A DNA stretch of 40,889 nt from Candidatus Omnitrophota bacterium. Its GTDB lineage: Bacteria > Omnitrophota > Gorgyraeia > Velamenicoccales > Velamenicoccaceae. Location of the stretch: the NCBI GenBank assembly GCA_020052645.1, contig JAGVOQ010000011.1:1-40889 (forward strand), in the 5' to 3' direction. A model generated the notes under the pieces. That model saw only the letters and a program-made list of their open reading frames with translations. It was not told the DNA's origin and did no database searches. Numbering within the stretch: the stretch's first letter is position 1; every line of letters begins with the position of its first letter. The translations under genes were made by a program, and so were the position numbers. Below, in pieces: positions 7,173-14,597 of this stretch.

Positions 7173-7286
7173 CCCCGTTAGAGAAAGCCGCCGACTTTGT
7201 GTCGGCTGTTATCCAGCCATAAAGCTGACGGTGATCTAAGACATCAGTTAAGCGCAGACCGTTAGAGAACATAGTTCTCTAACGGG
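7173..7286 (-). repeat. Structured ~115-bp repeat, copy 1
   Basis: Read on the minus strand it starts 2 bases after the stop of the bifunctional-nuclease gene with CCCGTTAGAGAAC, TAT, GTTCTCTAACGG. It continues with a core identical to copy 2 (including CGCTTAACTGATGTCTTA) and two small hairpins (CAGC/GCTG, and GCCGAC ACAAA GTCGGC). It ends TTTCTCTAACGGGG, an inverted copy of its own start. GTAAG lies on both flanks. It has terminal inverted repeats of about 12 bp and no coding content. The 5' arm can pair either with its neighbour or with the far end. Confidence 0.82.
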
Positions 7287-7288
7287 AC

Positions 7289-7696
7289 TTACTGGCCCTT
7301 ATGAAAGATTTCGGAGCGTTTAATAACTTCTTCTTCAACAAAAATAGGAGCCTTCACGCGTACGGCCAACGCGATACTATCGGAAGGGCGGGCGTCGATG
7401 ATCTTTTCACCTGAATTTTTTTTAAGGATGATCTTGGCATGGAACGTATTGTCCTCCAGCTTATCGATGACAATACGCTTAACCTCTGTCTCCAACGCTT
7501 CTAAAATATTTTTTAAGAGATCATGCGTCAGTGGCCTCGGAGGCGCAACACCTGAGATCTTCATCTTAATGGCGCTGGCTTCTAAGAAACCGATCACAAT
7601 GGGCAAAAAACGCTCACCAGACTTTTCTTTCAGGACAATGATCTGGTCCTGCCTTTTCTCGTCAATAATGATCTTGCTTAATTCCATTTCAACCAT
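7289..7696 (-). CDS. Bifunctional nuclease (BFN/DUF151) family protein
   Basis: 135 residues matching the BFN domain over nearly its whole length: 'RFLPIVIGFLEASAIKMKISGV', 'PPRPLTHDLLKNILEAL', 'FHAKIILKK', and the diagnostic 'DARPSDSIALAVRVKAPIFVEEEV'. Members have been reported with DNase/RNase activity in plants and are widespread in bacteria, where the cellular role is unclear. The start (ATG GTT GAA ATG) has AAGGAG about 10 bases upstream; a second ATG three codons on is also possible. It lies 28 bases downstream of nrdR, so is probably co-transcribed. It is followed immediately by the long structured repeat. Confidence 0.9.
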   Translation of the reverse strand: MVEMELSKIIIDEKRQDQIIVLKEKSGERFLPIVIGFLEASAIKMKISGVAPPRPLTHDLLKNILEALETEVKRIVIDKLEDNTFHAKIILKKNSGEKIIDARPSDSIALAVRVKAPIFVEEEVIKRSEIFHKGQ

Positions 7697-7724
7697 AGGT
7701 TAAAAACTCCTTAAAAAATATGCC

Positions 7725-8186
7725 TCACTCATTTGTTTTTTTCAACAACCCTCTTAATTCATTCATAAACTGATTCACGTCTTTAAATTGCCGGTAGACC
7801 GAGGCAAAACGAACATATGCCACTTCATCTAAGGCAGCGAGTTTCTCCATGACCAATTCGCCAATGTCGCGGGAATTTGCCTCCCGGTCAAACTTTCGAT
7901 AAATTTCACGTTCGATAGAACCCACTAACTCTTCAATTTTTTCGGAAGAAACCGGCCTCTTCTCGCACGCTTTTTGAACACCAGAAAAGATCTTTTTTCT
8001 GTCAAAAGGCTGCCGCCTCCCATCTTTTTTGACGACAAAAAGGGACATCTCCTCAACCACCTCGTACGTAGTGAATCTTTTCCCACACTCAATACATTCA
8101 CGGCGCCGACGAACTGCGTTACCATCAGAGCTCGAGCGGGAATCAATCACCTTATCATCCATAAATCCACAAAAAGGACACTTCAT
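7725..8186 (-). CDS. nrdR: Transcriptional repressor NrdR
   Basis: Represses ribonucleotide reductase genes when ATP/dATP is bound. The N-terminal zinc ribbon has '[15 protein letters not shown]' and '[18 protein letters not shown]' (four Cys ligands). The ATP-cone follows from about residue 47 ('[30 protein letters not shown]'). The length of about 153 residues is normal. The ATG at 8186 gives the standard MKCPFC start; a GTG two codons upstream is possible. No nrd genes are in the window, so its targets lie elsewhere. It sits with dCMP deaminase, fitting a DNA-precursor role. Confidence 0.95.
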   Translation of the reverse strand: MKCPFCGFMDDKVIDSRSSSDGNAVRRRRECIECGKRFTTYEVVEEMSLFVVKKDGRRQPFDRKKIFSGVQKACEKRPVSSEKIEELVGSIEREIYRKFDREANSRDIGELVMEKLAALDEVAYVRFASVYRQFKDVNQFMNELRGLLKKTNE

Positions 8187-8200
8187 AGGCACTTCGCTTG

Positions 8201-8339
8201 AAACTCAAAACTCTAAACCTTAAATTCTAAAAAAATAGAAAAATCAAAAATCCAAATATTTAAAAACTTATTGATTGCCTGTTTTGAGTTTTTTATTTTG
8301 AATTTACTTAGGATTTAGTGTTTTGGGTTTAGAGTTTAA
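8201..8339. repeat. Long nested inverted repeat between nrdR and dCMP deaminase
   Basis: AAACTCTAAACC (8208-8219) matches GGTTTAGAGTTT (8326-8337), and AAACTCAAAAC (8201-8211) matches GTTTTGAGTTT (8281-8291), all perfect. The interior is made of A/T-rich words. One arm overlaps the stop codon of the deaminase gene. Confidence 0.65.
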
Positions 8340-8826
8340 TTTTGTGCTCATGCTGTTTTACTTTTCTCACCCTAATCTTTGCTTCTTTCAAAAATTCCAA
8401 AGCTATTGCGTCCGGATAATGATCCGCCATAACGACTTCTTTGATCCCTGCGTTAATGATCATCTTGGTGCAGATAAGGCACGGTTGATTGGTTACATAA
8501 AGACTGGAGTCTTTTAAAGAAACTCCATGCAAAGACGCCTGAAGAAGAACGTTTTGTTCGGCATGAAGCCCACGGCAGAGCTCATGGCGCTCCCCTGACG
8601 GCACTTTTAACTTATCCCGCAAGCATCCTGTATCAAAACAATGTTTTATTCCTGATGGCGTGCCATTATATCCCGTAGCCAGGATCCGGCGGTCCTTAAC
8701 CACCAAGGCCCCAACCTTACGCCGAAGACATGTCGAACGCTCTGCGACAAGCCGCGCAATTCCTAAAAAATACTCATCCCATGTTGGACGGTTATCAAGA
8801 TTTTTTTTCTTCTGTTTTGAGCTCAT
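8329..8826 (-). CDS. comEB: dCMP deaminase family protein
   Basis: Zinc enzyme that converts dCMP to dUMP, the substrate of thymidylate synthase. It has 165 residues. Zinc and catalytic motifs are '[13 protein letters not shown]' (His and Glu) and '[17 protein letters not shown]' (PCxxC). An N-terminal family region has '[42 protein letters not shown]', and the insertion 'CRGLHAEQ' is typical of the ComEB/dCMP type rather than cytidine deaminase. It overlaps glyA by 4 bases (ATGA), so translation is probably coupled. With ThyX (25151) it gives a dUMP to dTMP route. Confidence 0.92.
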   Translation of the reverse strand: MSSKQKKKNLDNRPTWDEYFLGIARLVAERSTCLRRKVGALVVKDRRILATGYNGTPSGIKHCFDTGCLRDKLKVPSGERHELCRGLHAEQNVLLQASLHGVSLKDSSLYVTNQPCLICTKMIINAGIKEVVMADHYPDAIALEFLKEAKIRVRKVKQHEHKIKL

Positions 8827-10094
8827 GGCTTATATTCCTTGATCAATGGTTTGTATAAAGGAAATTTACGGACTAAAGAAGCGACTTTTTTTCTCGACTT
8901 TTCCAACGCGCCCTCATCCCCCTTATTTAAAATGACCTCTGAAATTATATCAGCGATCAGGCGCATTTCTTTCGGCCCCATCCCCCGCGTGGTCGCAGCA
9001 GGCGTCCCCAGCCTTAATCCACTGGTCAAAAATGGGCTTAATTTATCATAAGGAATCAGATTTTTATTGACGGTGATCCGTGCTTTATCCAGGAAAGCAG
9101 CCGCTTCCTTGCCATTGATCAGCTTGTCCGAAAGATCTACGAGCAGCAAATGCGTGTCCGTGCCGCCGGAAACGATCCGAAAACCTTTTTTGGCCAAACT
9201 CTCCGCCAACGTCTTCGCGTTAACAATAATCTTTTTTTGGTAAACTTTAAATTCAGGAGTAAGCGCTTCTTTTAAAGCGACCGCCTTAGCCGCGATCACA
9301 TGCATCAACGGCCCGCCCTGAATACCGGGGAAAACCATGCTATCAATCTTTTTGGCGAACTCATTTTTGCACAAGATCATCCCCCCGCGCGGACCCCGTA
9401 AGGTCTTATGCGTCGTGGTCGTGACAAAATGAGCATACGGCACAGGTGACGGATGCAATCCTGCTGCAACCAACCCCGCAATATGCGCCATATCTACAAA
9501 AAGATACGCGCCCACGGAATCTGCAATCTCGCGGAATCTCTTAAAATCCAGCTGACGCGGATACGCCGAAGCACCGGCTAAAATCATGCGCGGTTTAAAT
9601 CTTTTAGCCAGATCTTCAACTTCGTCATAATCAATTGTTTCTGTCTTAGGTCTTACACCGTAAGATACTATTTTATAAAATTTACCTGAAAAATTGTGGG
9701 CCAATCCATGCGACAGATGCCCTCCGCAGGCCAAATCCATGGCCAGGACCGTGTCGCCTAAATTCAACGCGGCAAAATATATGGCCATGTTCGCTTGCGT
9801 GCCTGAGTGCGGTTGAACGTTCGCATGTTCTGCGCCAAAAAGTTCCTTGGCGCGTTCGCGCGCAAGCGTCTCAGCGTCATCAACAAATTCACAGCCGCCG
9901 TACCAACGTGCCTTAGGATACCCTTCGGCATACTTATTAGTCAAGACCGACCCCTGAGCTTGCAAAACAGCCAATGAAGTAAAATTTTCACTGGCGATCA
10001 ATTCGATATTCTCGTTTTGACGCCGCAATTCCCGACGAATAGCTTCGTAAATAAGAGGATCAACCTTTTTTAAAACATTCAGGGATTTAGACAT
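8823..10094 (-). CDS. glyA: Serine hydroxymethyltransferase
   Basis: PLP enzyme that converts serine and THF to glycine and 5,10-methylene-THF, the main one-carbon source. The length of 423 residues is typical. Motifs are '[12 protein letters not shown]', '[15 protein letters not shown]', '[11 protein letters not shown]', '[17 protein letters not shown]' and '[15 protein letters not shown]' with the PLP lysine. Its start overlaps the rpiB stop by 16 bases, and its stop overlaps the dCMP deaminase start. Sua5, LMW-phosphatase, rpiB, glyA is the order of ywlC-ywlE-ywlF-glyA in Bacillus subtilis (ywlG intervening there), so the arrangement is an old conserved cluster. Confidence 0.97.
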   Translation of the reverse strand: MSKSLNVLKKVDPLIYEAIRRELRRQNENIELIASENFTSLAVLQAQGSVLTNKYAEGYPKARWYGGCEFVDDAETLARERAKELFGAEHANVQPHSGTQANMAIYFAALNLGDTVLAMDLACGGHLSHGLAHNFSGKFYKIVSYGVRPKTETIDYDEVEDLAKRFKPRMILAGASAYPRQLDFKRFREIADSVGAYLFVDMAHIAGLVAAGLHPSPVPYAHFVTTTTHKTLRGPRGGMILCKNEFAKKIDSMVFPGIQGGPLMHVIAAKAVALKEALTPEFKVYQKKIIVNAKTLAESLAKKGFRIVSGGTDTHLLLVDLSDKLINGKEAAAFLDKARITVNKNLIPYDKLSPFLTSGLRLGTPAATTRGMGPKEMRLIADIISEVILNKGDEGALEKSRKKVASLVRKFPLYKPLIKEYKP

Positions 10095-10540
10095 AGCTCT
10101 TCAATCCTTTCAATTTTTTTAATCCGCCTTGAATGCCTGCCGCCCTCAAAAGGCGTTTTCAACCAAACCGCGCATATCTTTTTGGCGAGTTTTTCATCAA
10201 CGAACAAAGCGCCTAACACTAAAATGTTAGCATCATTATGCGCCCGCGACAGGCGCGCTGTTTCGACATCACGACAAAGCGCGGCGCGCACTCCTTTTAA
10301 CTTATTAGCCACAATGCAATTTCCTATGCCGGTCTTACAAATAAGAATTCCCCGTGCCGCCGTTTTATTAGATATACTCTGCGCCACTTTAAAAGCCGTG
10401 TCAGGATAATCCATGGACTCTTCGGAGAATGTGCCAAAATCCCGAACGCTGTATTTTTTCGTTTTTAAGAACTTGACGATCTTTGCTTTCAGCAAAAAAC
10501 CGCCATGATCACTGCCTATCGTGATTTTTTCAAGGCTCAT
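10079..10540 (-). CDS. rpiB: Ribose-5-phosphate isomerase B
   Basis: Interconverts ribulose-5-P and ribose-5-P, feeding PRPP for the purine genes upstream. The 153 residues contain '[18 protein letters not shown]' at the N-terminus, '[13 protein letters not shown]', '[26 protein letters not shown]' with the active-site Cys region, and '[17 protein letters not shown]'. It overlaps the Sua5-phosphatase fusion by 4 bases and glyA by 16. The family includes allose and galactose isomerases, but the operon context favours the ribose role. Confidence 0.94.
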   Translation of the reverse strand: MSLEKITIGSDHGGFLLKAKIVKFLKTKKYSVRDFGTFSEESMDYPDTAFKVAQSISNKTAARGILICKTGIGNCIVANKLKGVRAALCRDVETARLSRAHNDANILVLGALFVDEKLAKKICAVWLKTPFEGGRHSRRIKKIERIEELCLNP

Positions 10541-11598
10541 ATTAAATCTCCTAATTTATCTATCGCTGCTTTAATTTTTTGAAAACTCATTTTATAAAAA
10601 TCTTCGGATTTTCCCAAAGGATCATGGACTTCATGATCACATGAATCCAATTTTACGAATTCCGCCAGAAGACGGATACGATCTTTACCTTCAGGATAGA
10701 TGCGCACAACTTCATCCCTGTGATGCGTCTCCATCGCAAGGATCAAATCGCATTTTTTTAACAACTCCAAGTTTATCTTTTGCGCATGGTGGCCAGAAGC
10801 ATCCAAGCCGATACCTTCGACGAGCCTTATCGTTTCACGCGTAGGTCCCATGCCAAAAAAAGCGAAAGTCCCTGCGGAAAGGACCTCAACATCATTACGT
10901 CCTTTATCAATAAGCGTCTTCTTTAAAAGATACTCTGCCATGACGGAACGGCAGGAATTCCCCGTGCAGACAAAGAGAACGGTTTTCTGATTCGCGACCT
11001 CCAATAGCTCTTCTTTCTTAAGCACCCCCTCGCGCAACACAACAAAAGGCAGAACCCGCGCGTCCAGGACGCTCGACTCATGTCCCAATTCTGTAGGGCC
11101 CCCGTCTAAAACAAGATCAACAAGCCCATCCATCTCTTTTAAAGCCTCTTGGGCATTAACCGGCGGTGCCTGCCCCGCCCGATTGGCTGAAGGAACAATG
11201 ACAGGAAAATCAACCCGCCACAGAAGACTTAAAGCAATCTCATTTCTGGGTAAGCGCAATCCTATACTCTTGCCGCGAGGGGCATTTAAAATCAAAGTCA
11301 ATGGCCCCGGCCAAAACATTTCCATTATCTTATAAACCCGGGGGAGAATATTAACCGCGTAATCTTCAATATCGGTTTTATCCGCCAAATGAATCGAGAA
11401 AAATTTACCTTCAGGCCGATCCTTAATTTTTTTTAAGCGCTCAACCGCACTCTTGTCCAAAAGATTAGCCGCGATCCCGTAGACCGTTTCCGTCGGAATC
11501 ACAACAAGACCGCCTTTATCCAAAACTGCCGCGGCCTCGACAATGGCCTTTTGATCGATTGAATCAGGATTACATTTAATGACTTTAGTATGAAACAA
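10537..11598 (-). CDS. Sua5/TsaC - low-molecular-weight phosphatase fusion
   Basis: A fusion of 353 residues. Residues about 1-200 are a YrdC/Sua5 domain ('GGLVVIPTETVYGIAANL', 'KIKDRPEGKFFSIHL', 'PVIVPSANRAGQAP'), which makes threonylcarbamoyl-AMP for tRNA t6A. Residues about 206-353 are an LMW phosphatase with the P-loop CTGNSCRS (Cys211, Arg217) and the acid 'HDPLG' (Asp326). Position 215 is Ser where phosphotyrosine enzymes usually have Ile and the arginine phosphatase YwlE has Thr, so arginine phosphatase activity is conceivable. The start is TTG at 11598, chosen because AAGGGGG lies just upstream. In B. subtilis the two activities are neighbouring genes (ywlC, ywlE). Confidence 0.9.
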   Translation of the reverse strand: MFHTKVIKCNPDSIDQKAIVEAAAVLDKGGLVVIPTETVYGIAANLLDKSAVERLKKIKDRPEGKFFSIHLADKTDIEDYAVNILPRVYKIMEMFWPGPLTLILNAPRGKSIGLRLPRNEIALSLLWRVDFPVIVPSANRAGQAPPVNAQEALKEMDGLVDLVLDGGPTELGHESSVLDARVLPFVVLREGVLKKEELLEVANQKTVLFVCTGNSCRSVMAEYLLKKTLIDKGRNDVEVLSAGTFAFFGMGPTRETIRLVEGIGLDASGHHAQKINLELLKKCDLILAMETHHRDEVVRIYPEGKDRIRLLAEFVKLDSCDHEVHDPLGKSEDFYKMSFQKIKAAIDKLGDLI

Positions 11599-11630
11599 AA
11601 TACCCCCTTAAAAATTTTAAGACAAGAAAA

Positions 11631-12113
11631 CTATATCTTAATTTTTTTTATAGCAGCGGCTTGCTTCGCTCGGAATTTTTTGATTTTACTAAAGGTATCT
11701 TTTGAGTCAAGGGCTATCAACGAAAGAGCAAACAAGGCCGCGTTTTTAGCGCCGCTTGAACCGATGCCAAAAGTAGCGACAGGAATGCCCGCAGGCATCT
11801 GCACAATGGACAATAAAGAATCAAGACCTTTTAAACTTTTTGTTTCTATCGGAACACCTAAAACCGGTAGCGTGGTAAAAGAAGCAATAACTCCCGGCAA
11901 GGCCGCAGCGCCACCAGCGCCTGCGATAAACGCTTTAACGCCGACTTTTTCCATGCCAACAACAAAAGCTTCCAGTTCCTTAGGAGTTCGATGCGCCGAC
12001 AAAACTTTCGCGACAAACAGCACATTAAAACTTTTTAAGATATCAATAGATGCCTTCATCGTCTCTAGATCTGAAACACTACCCATCACAATCGCTATAT
12101 CAGGTTTTTTCAT
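11631..12113 (-). CDS. purE: N5-carboxyaminoimidazole ribonucleotide mutase
   Basis: Class I PurE, converting N5-CAIR to CAIR. The 160 residues carry 'MGSVSDLETM' (phosphate site) and 'SAHRTP' (catalytic His41), plus 'VLGVPIETKSLKGLDSLLSIVQMPAGIPVATFGIG'. The oddity is 'AGAGGAAALPG': the usual motif is GGAAHLPG, and the conserved His is Ala71 here (GCC codon at 11901-11903). No purK is visible in the window. It follows purD after a triple-hairpin spacer and precedes the Sua5 fusion by 32 bases. Confidence 0.93.
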   Translation of the reverse strand: MKKPDIAIVMGSVSDLETMKASIDILKSFNVLFVAKVLSAHRTPKELEAFVVGMEKVGVKAFIAGAGGAAALPGVIASFTTLPVLGVPIETKSLKGLDSLLSIVQMPAGIPVATFGIGSSGAKNAALFALSLIALDSKDTFSKIKKFRAKQAAAIKKIKI

Positions 12114-12131
12114 AGATCTCGCCTCACTTTT

Positions 12132-12206
12132 AATTGTTAATTGTTTCAGCCGTAGGCTGATCCCTGACTGCCGTCAGGCAGGCGCCTTCGGCGGAAATTG
12201 TTAATT
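12132..12206. repeat. Triple-hairpin element flanked by 11-bp direct repeats
   Basis: Three consecutive hairpins lie between purE and purD: TCAGCC/GGCTGA (12146-12160), CCTGAC/GTCAGG (12163-12178) and CGCC/GGCG (12183-12193). The block is flanked by perfect direct repeats AATTGTTAATT at 12132-12142 and 12196-12206. The second repeat contains the purD stop codon. It looks like a small mobile palindromic element with a duplicated target. Confidence 0.65.
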
Positions 12207-13478
12207 CTTTAATGCTCTCCAGCCGATGTCGCAACGAAAATGCATCTCATCAAATTTTATTGTTTTAACTGTCTTGTATGCCGTATCAATGGCTTTTTTT
12301 AAATTTTCACCCAAGGCCGTCACGCCCAGCACGCGTCCGCCGTCCGTTAAATATTCGAGAGCCTTCTCACCGGACTTTTTTGTCCCTGCATGAAACACCA
12401 CCGCATCCTTGATTTTCGCCGCTTTATCCAATCCCTGAATCACTTTCCCTTTTCTATAACTACCCGGGTAACCCCCTGAGGCAACAACAACGCAAACCGA
12501 CGGCCTTGAATCCCATTTAAGCGTTGGCGCTTTTTCTTTCCCCAACGTCCACAACAAAGCCTCCACTAAATCACTTTCAAGCCTCACTAAAACCGCCTGG
12601 GTTTCAGGATCGCCGAATCGAACGTTAAATTCTAAAACTTTCGGCCCGGACTTTGTAATCATGATGCCCGCATAAAGAATCCCGCGATACGGAGTGCCTT
12701 CCTTTTTTAATCCCTTGATGATAGGAAGGATCACTTTATCCATCACAAATTTTAATATTTCCTCAGTCACGACCGGTGCCGGAGAATAAGCCCCCATGCC
12801 GCCCGTATTAGCGCCTAGATCTTTATCAAAAACCCTTTTGTGATCCTGAGAAGACGCTAACAAGACCGCCTCGTCGCCATTTGTCAATGCCAACAGAGAT
12901 GCTTCCTCGCCTTCCAAACATTCTTCAACGACAACTGTATGGCCGGCTGGACCAAAAACTTTTTCAATGAGCATGCGGTCCGCCGTTTCCTCTACTTCAC
13001 CCGAAGTCTGACAGATAACGACACCTTTTCCTGCCGCCAATCCGTCAGCCTTTAAGACAACGGGCAAGCCAAATTTTTTCGTGGCGCTTAAAACCTCATG
13101 AACACTGCGGCAGACAACAAAATCAGCCGTTGGTACGCCGCATTTCTTCATCATAAGCTTGGCGAACATCTTGCTCGCTTCAAGCTGAGCAGCTTCTCGA
13201 CTCGGCCCAAAAATTTTTAAGCCCTCTTTTTCAAAGTCATCAACGATTCCGGCAACCAAAGACACCTCGGGACCAACAACAGTTAAATCTATTTCTTCTT
13301 TTTTTGCAAAATCAAGAAGCCCTAAAATATCATCAGCCTTTAAAGGCACACATTCAGCGCTTTCAGCTATACCCGCATTACCTGGCGCGCAATAAATTTT
13401 TTTTACTTTTTTAGATTGTGCTATTTTCCAAACAAGCGCGTGTTCACGACCACCGGACCCTATAACTAAAATTTTCAT
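12201..13478 (-). CDS. purD: Phosphoribosylamine-glycine ligase
   Basis: GAR synthetase, an ATP-grasp enzyme joining phosphoribosylamine and glycine. Motifs are 'MKILVIGSGGREHALVWKIAQS' at the start, 'FGPSREAAQLEASKMFAKLMM', 'PVVLKADGLAAGKGVVIC', 'EGEEASLLAL', 'NTGGMGAYSPAP' and 'LEFNVRFGDPETQAVL'. The frame is open from a TTG at 13508, but the ATG at 13476-13478 gives the canonical N-terminus (425 residues) and is preferred, although there is no clear ribosome site. It uses glycine, which glyA in the same series produces. Confidence 0.96.
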   Translation of the reverse strand: MKILVIGSGGREHALVWKIAQSKKVKKIYCAPGNAGIAESAECVPLKADDILGLLDFAKKEEIDLTVVGPEVSLVAGIVDDFEKEGLKIFGPSREAAQLEASKMFAKLMMKKCGVPTADFVVCRSVHEVLSATKKFGLPVVLKADGLAAGKGVVICQTSGEVEETADRMLIEKVFGPAGHTVVVEECLEGEEASLLALTNGDEAVLLASSQDHKRVFDKDLGANTGGMGAYSPAPVVTEEILKFVMDKVILPIIKGLKKEGTPYRGILYAGIMITKSGPKVLEFNVRFGDPETQAVLVRLESDLVEALLWTLGKEKAPTLKWDSRPSVCVVVASGGYPGSYRKGKVIQGLDKAAKIKDAVVFHAGTKKSGEKALEYLTDGGRVLGVTALGENLKKAIDTAYKTVKTIKFDEMHFRCDIGWRALKN

Positions 13479-13504
13479 AGATTTAATAAAATAAATTTGT
13501 TTTC

Positions 13505-13566
13505 TCAAACATCAGACATCCGCGACCTTCTTACTGTTGCCCGCTGCCTGTTCCCTGATACCTGAT
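13505..13566. repeat. Word-repeat spacer before purD
   Basis: A short spacer between purM and purD built of CTGTTGCCCG, CTGCCTGTTCCCTG and ATACCTGATT words. It belongs to the same family as the spacer at 2700-2755. No other content is recognised. Confidence 0.5.
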
Positions 13567-13567
13567 T

Positions 13568-14578
13568 TTATCTTAGAGCCACGCCGCCGGCACCACTGAC
13601 CATTTCACCAATGACGATACTTTTGACACCAGACTTCGCCAACGTACGCACAACATCCATCTTAATACTGTCCTTAACCACCAAAACCATGCCGATACCC
13701 ATGTTGAACGTCTTGAATAATTCCTTATCATCCATTTTTGCGCGTTCCTGGATCTCCAGAAATATTCCCTGCCGGGCCCAGGCATTTTTATAAATAATCA
13801 TTGTGGCATTTTTCGGCACAATGCGAGGTACCTTGTCATAAAAAGCGCCACCCGTAATATGCGCAATCGCCTTAATCCCAAAACTGCCTGAATTGAATTT
13901 TTGAATCAAGTTTAAAACGGGTTTAACATAAATACGCGTGGGCTTTAAAAAATCTTCAGCCCGAGCCTTTAATTCTTCAGGTGAAAAAATCTTACGCACA
14001 AGCGAAAAACCATTAGAATGAAGGCCGTTGGACTTAAGACCAATCACCGCGTCACCCAATTTGACGTGCGCCGGCCCTAAAATTTTTGTTTTTTCAACGA
14101 CACCCACGCAAAAACCAGCCAGGTCATAATCCCCCGGCTTATACATCCCAGGCATCTCCGCTGTTTCACCGCCAACCAAAGCACAACAGGCCTCTTTGCA
14201 GCCTGCAACAACGCCTGAAACCACATCTTTTAAAATAGCGCTATCAATTTTGGCACAAGCCACATAATCTAGAAAAAATAACGGCTCGGCCCCAGAACAC
14301 AAAACATCATTAACGCTCATGGCAACAAGATCAATACCTACCGTATGATGAAGACCTGTCGCAATGGCAATTTTTAATTTTGTTCCCACCCCATCGCAAG
14401 AAGAAACAAGAACGGGATTCTTACATTTGTTCGCAGACATGTCAAAAAAAGCCCCGAATCCGCCGATAGAACCCAAGACGCCCTGACGATGACTTTTCTG
14501 AACCATGCGCTTAAAAACATCCACTAAAAGATTTGCCTTTTCAATATCTACACCGGCTTTTTTGTAATTCATGGCCAT
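13568..14578 (-). CDS. purM: Phosphoribosylformylglycinamidine cyclo-ligase
   Basis: AIR synthetase, which closes the imidazole ring using ATP. The 336 residues hold 'YKKAGVDIEKANLLVD', 'GGFGAFFDM', 'LVSSCDGVGTKLKIA', 'HHTVGIDLVAMSVNDVLCSGAEPLFFLDY', 'LVGGETAEMPGMY', 'LKSNGLHSNGFSLVR' and 'AHITGGAFYDKVPRI', all standard PurM signatures. The ATG at 14578 has AAAGGAA about 7 bases upstream. It sits 19 bases downstream of purF in the same direction. It shares ancestry with the PurL catalytic domain. Confidence 0.96.
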   Translation of the reverse strand: MAMNYKKAGVDIEKANLLVDVFKRMVQKSHRQGVLGSIGGFGAFFDMSANKCKNPVLVSSCDGVGTKLKIAIATGLHHTVGIDLVAMSVNDVLCSGAEPLFFLDYVACAKIDSAILKDVVSGVVAGCKEACCALVGGETAEMPGMYKPGDYDLAGFCVGVVEKTKILGPAHVKLGDAVIGLKSNGLHSNGFSLVRKIFSPEELKARAEDFLKPTRIYVKPVLNLIQKFNSGSFGIKAIAHITGGAFYDKVPRIVPKNATMIIYKNAWARQGIFLEIQERAKMDDKELFKTFNMGIGMVLVVKDSIKMDVVRTLAKSGVKSIVIGEMVSGAGGVALR

Positions 14579-14597
14579 AATAGATTCCTTTTTTTGG

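Noticed and set aside
7173-7290. Possible integron attC site (CTTAAC and GTTAGA-like core sequences)
   Set aside because: The end motifs are not an R'/R'' pair with proper inverted simple sites, no integrase or cassette array is present, and both copies lie between ordinary operon genes.
11590-12204. 204-codon plus-strand frame opposite purE
   Set aside because: A mirror of purE with low-complexity composition; purE on the other strand has clear family motifs.
12132-12206. Intrinsic terminator between purD and purE
   Set aside because: None of the three hairpins is followed by a T-run on the minus strand, so termination is unlikely; treated as a repeat element.
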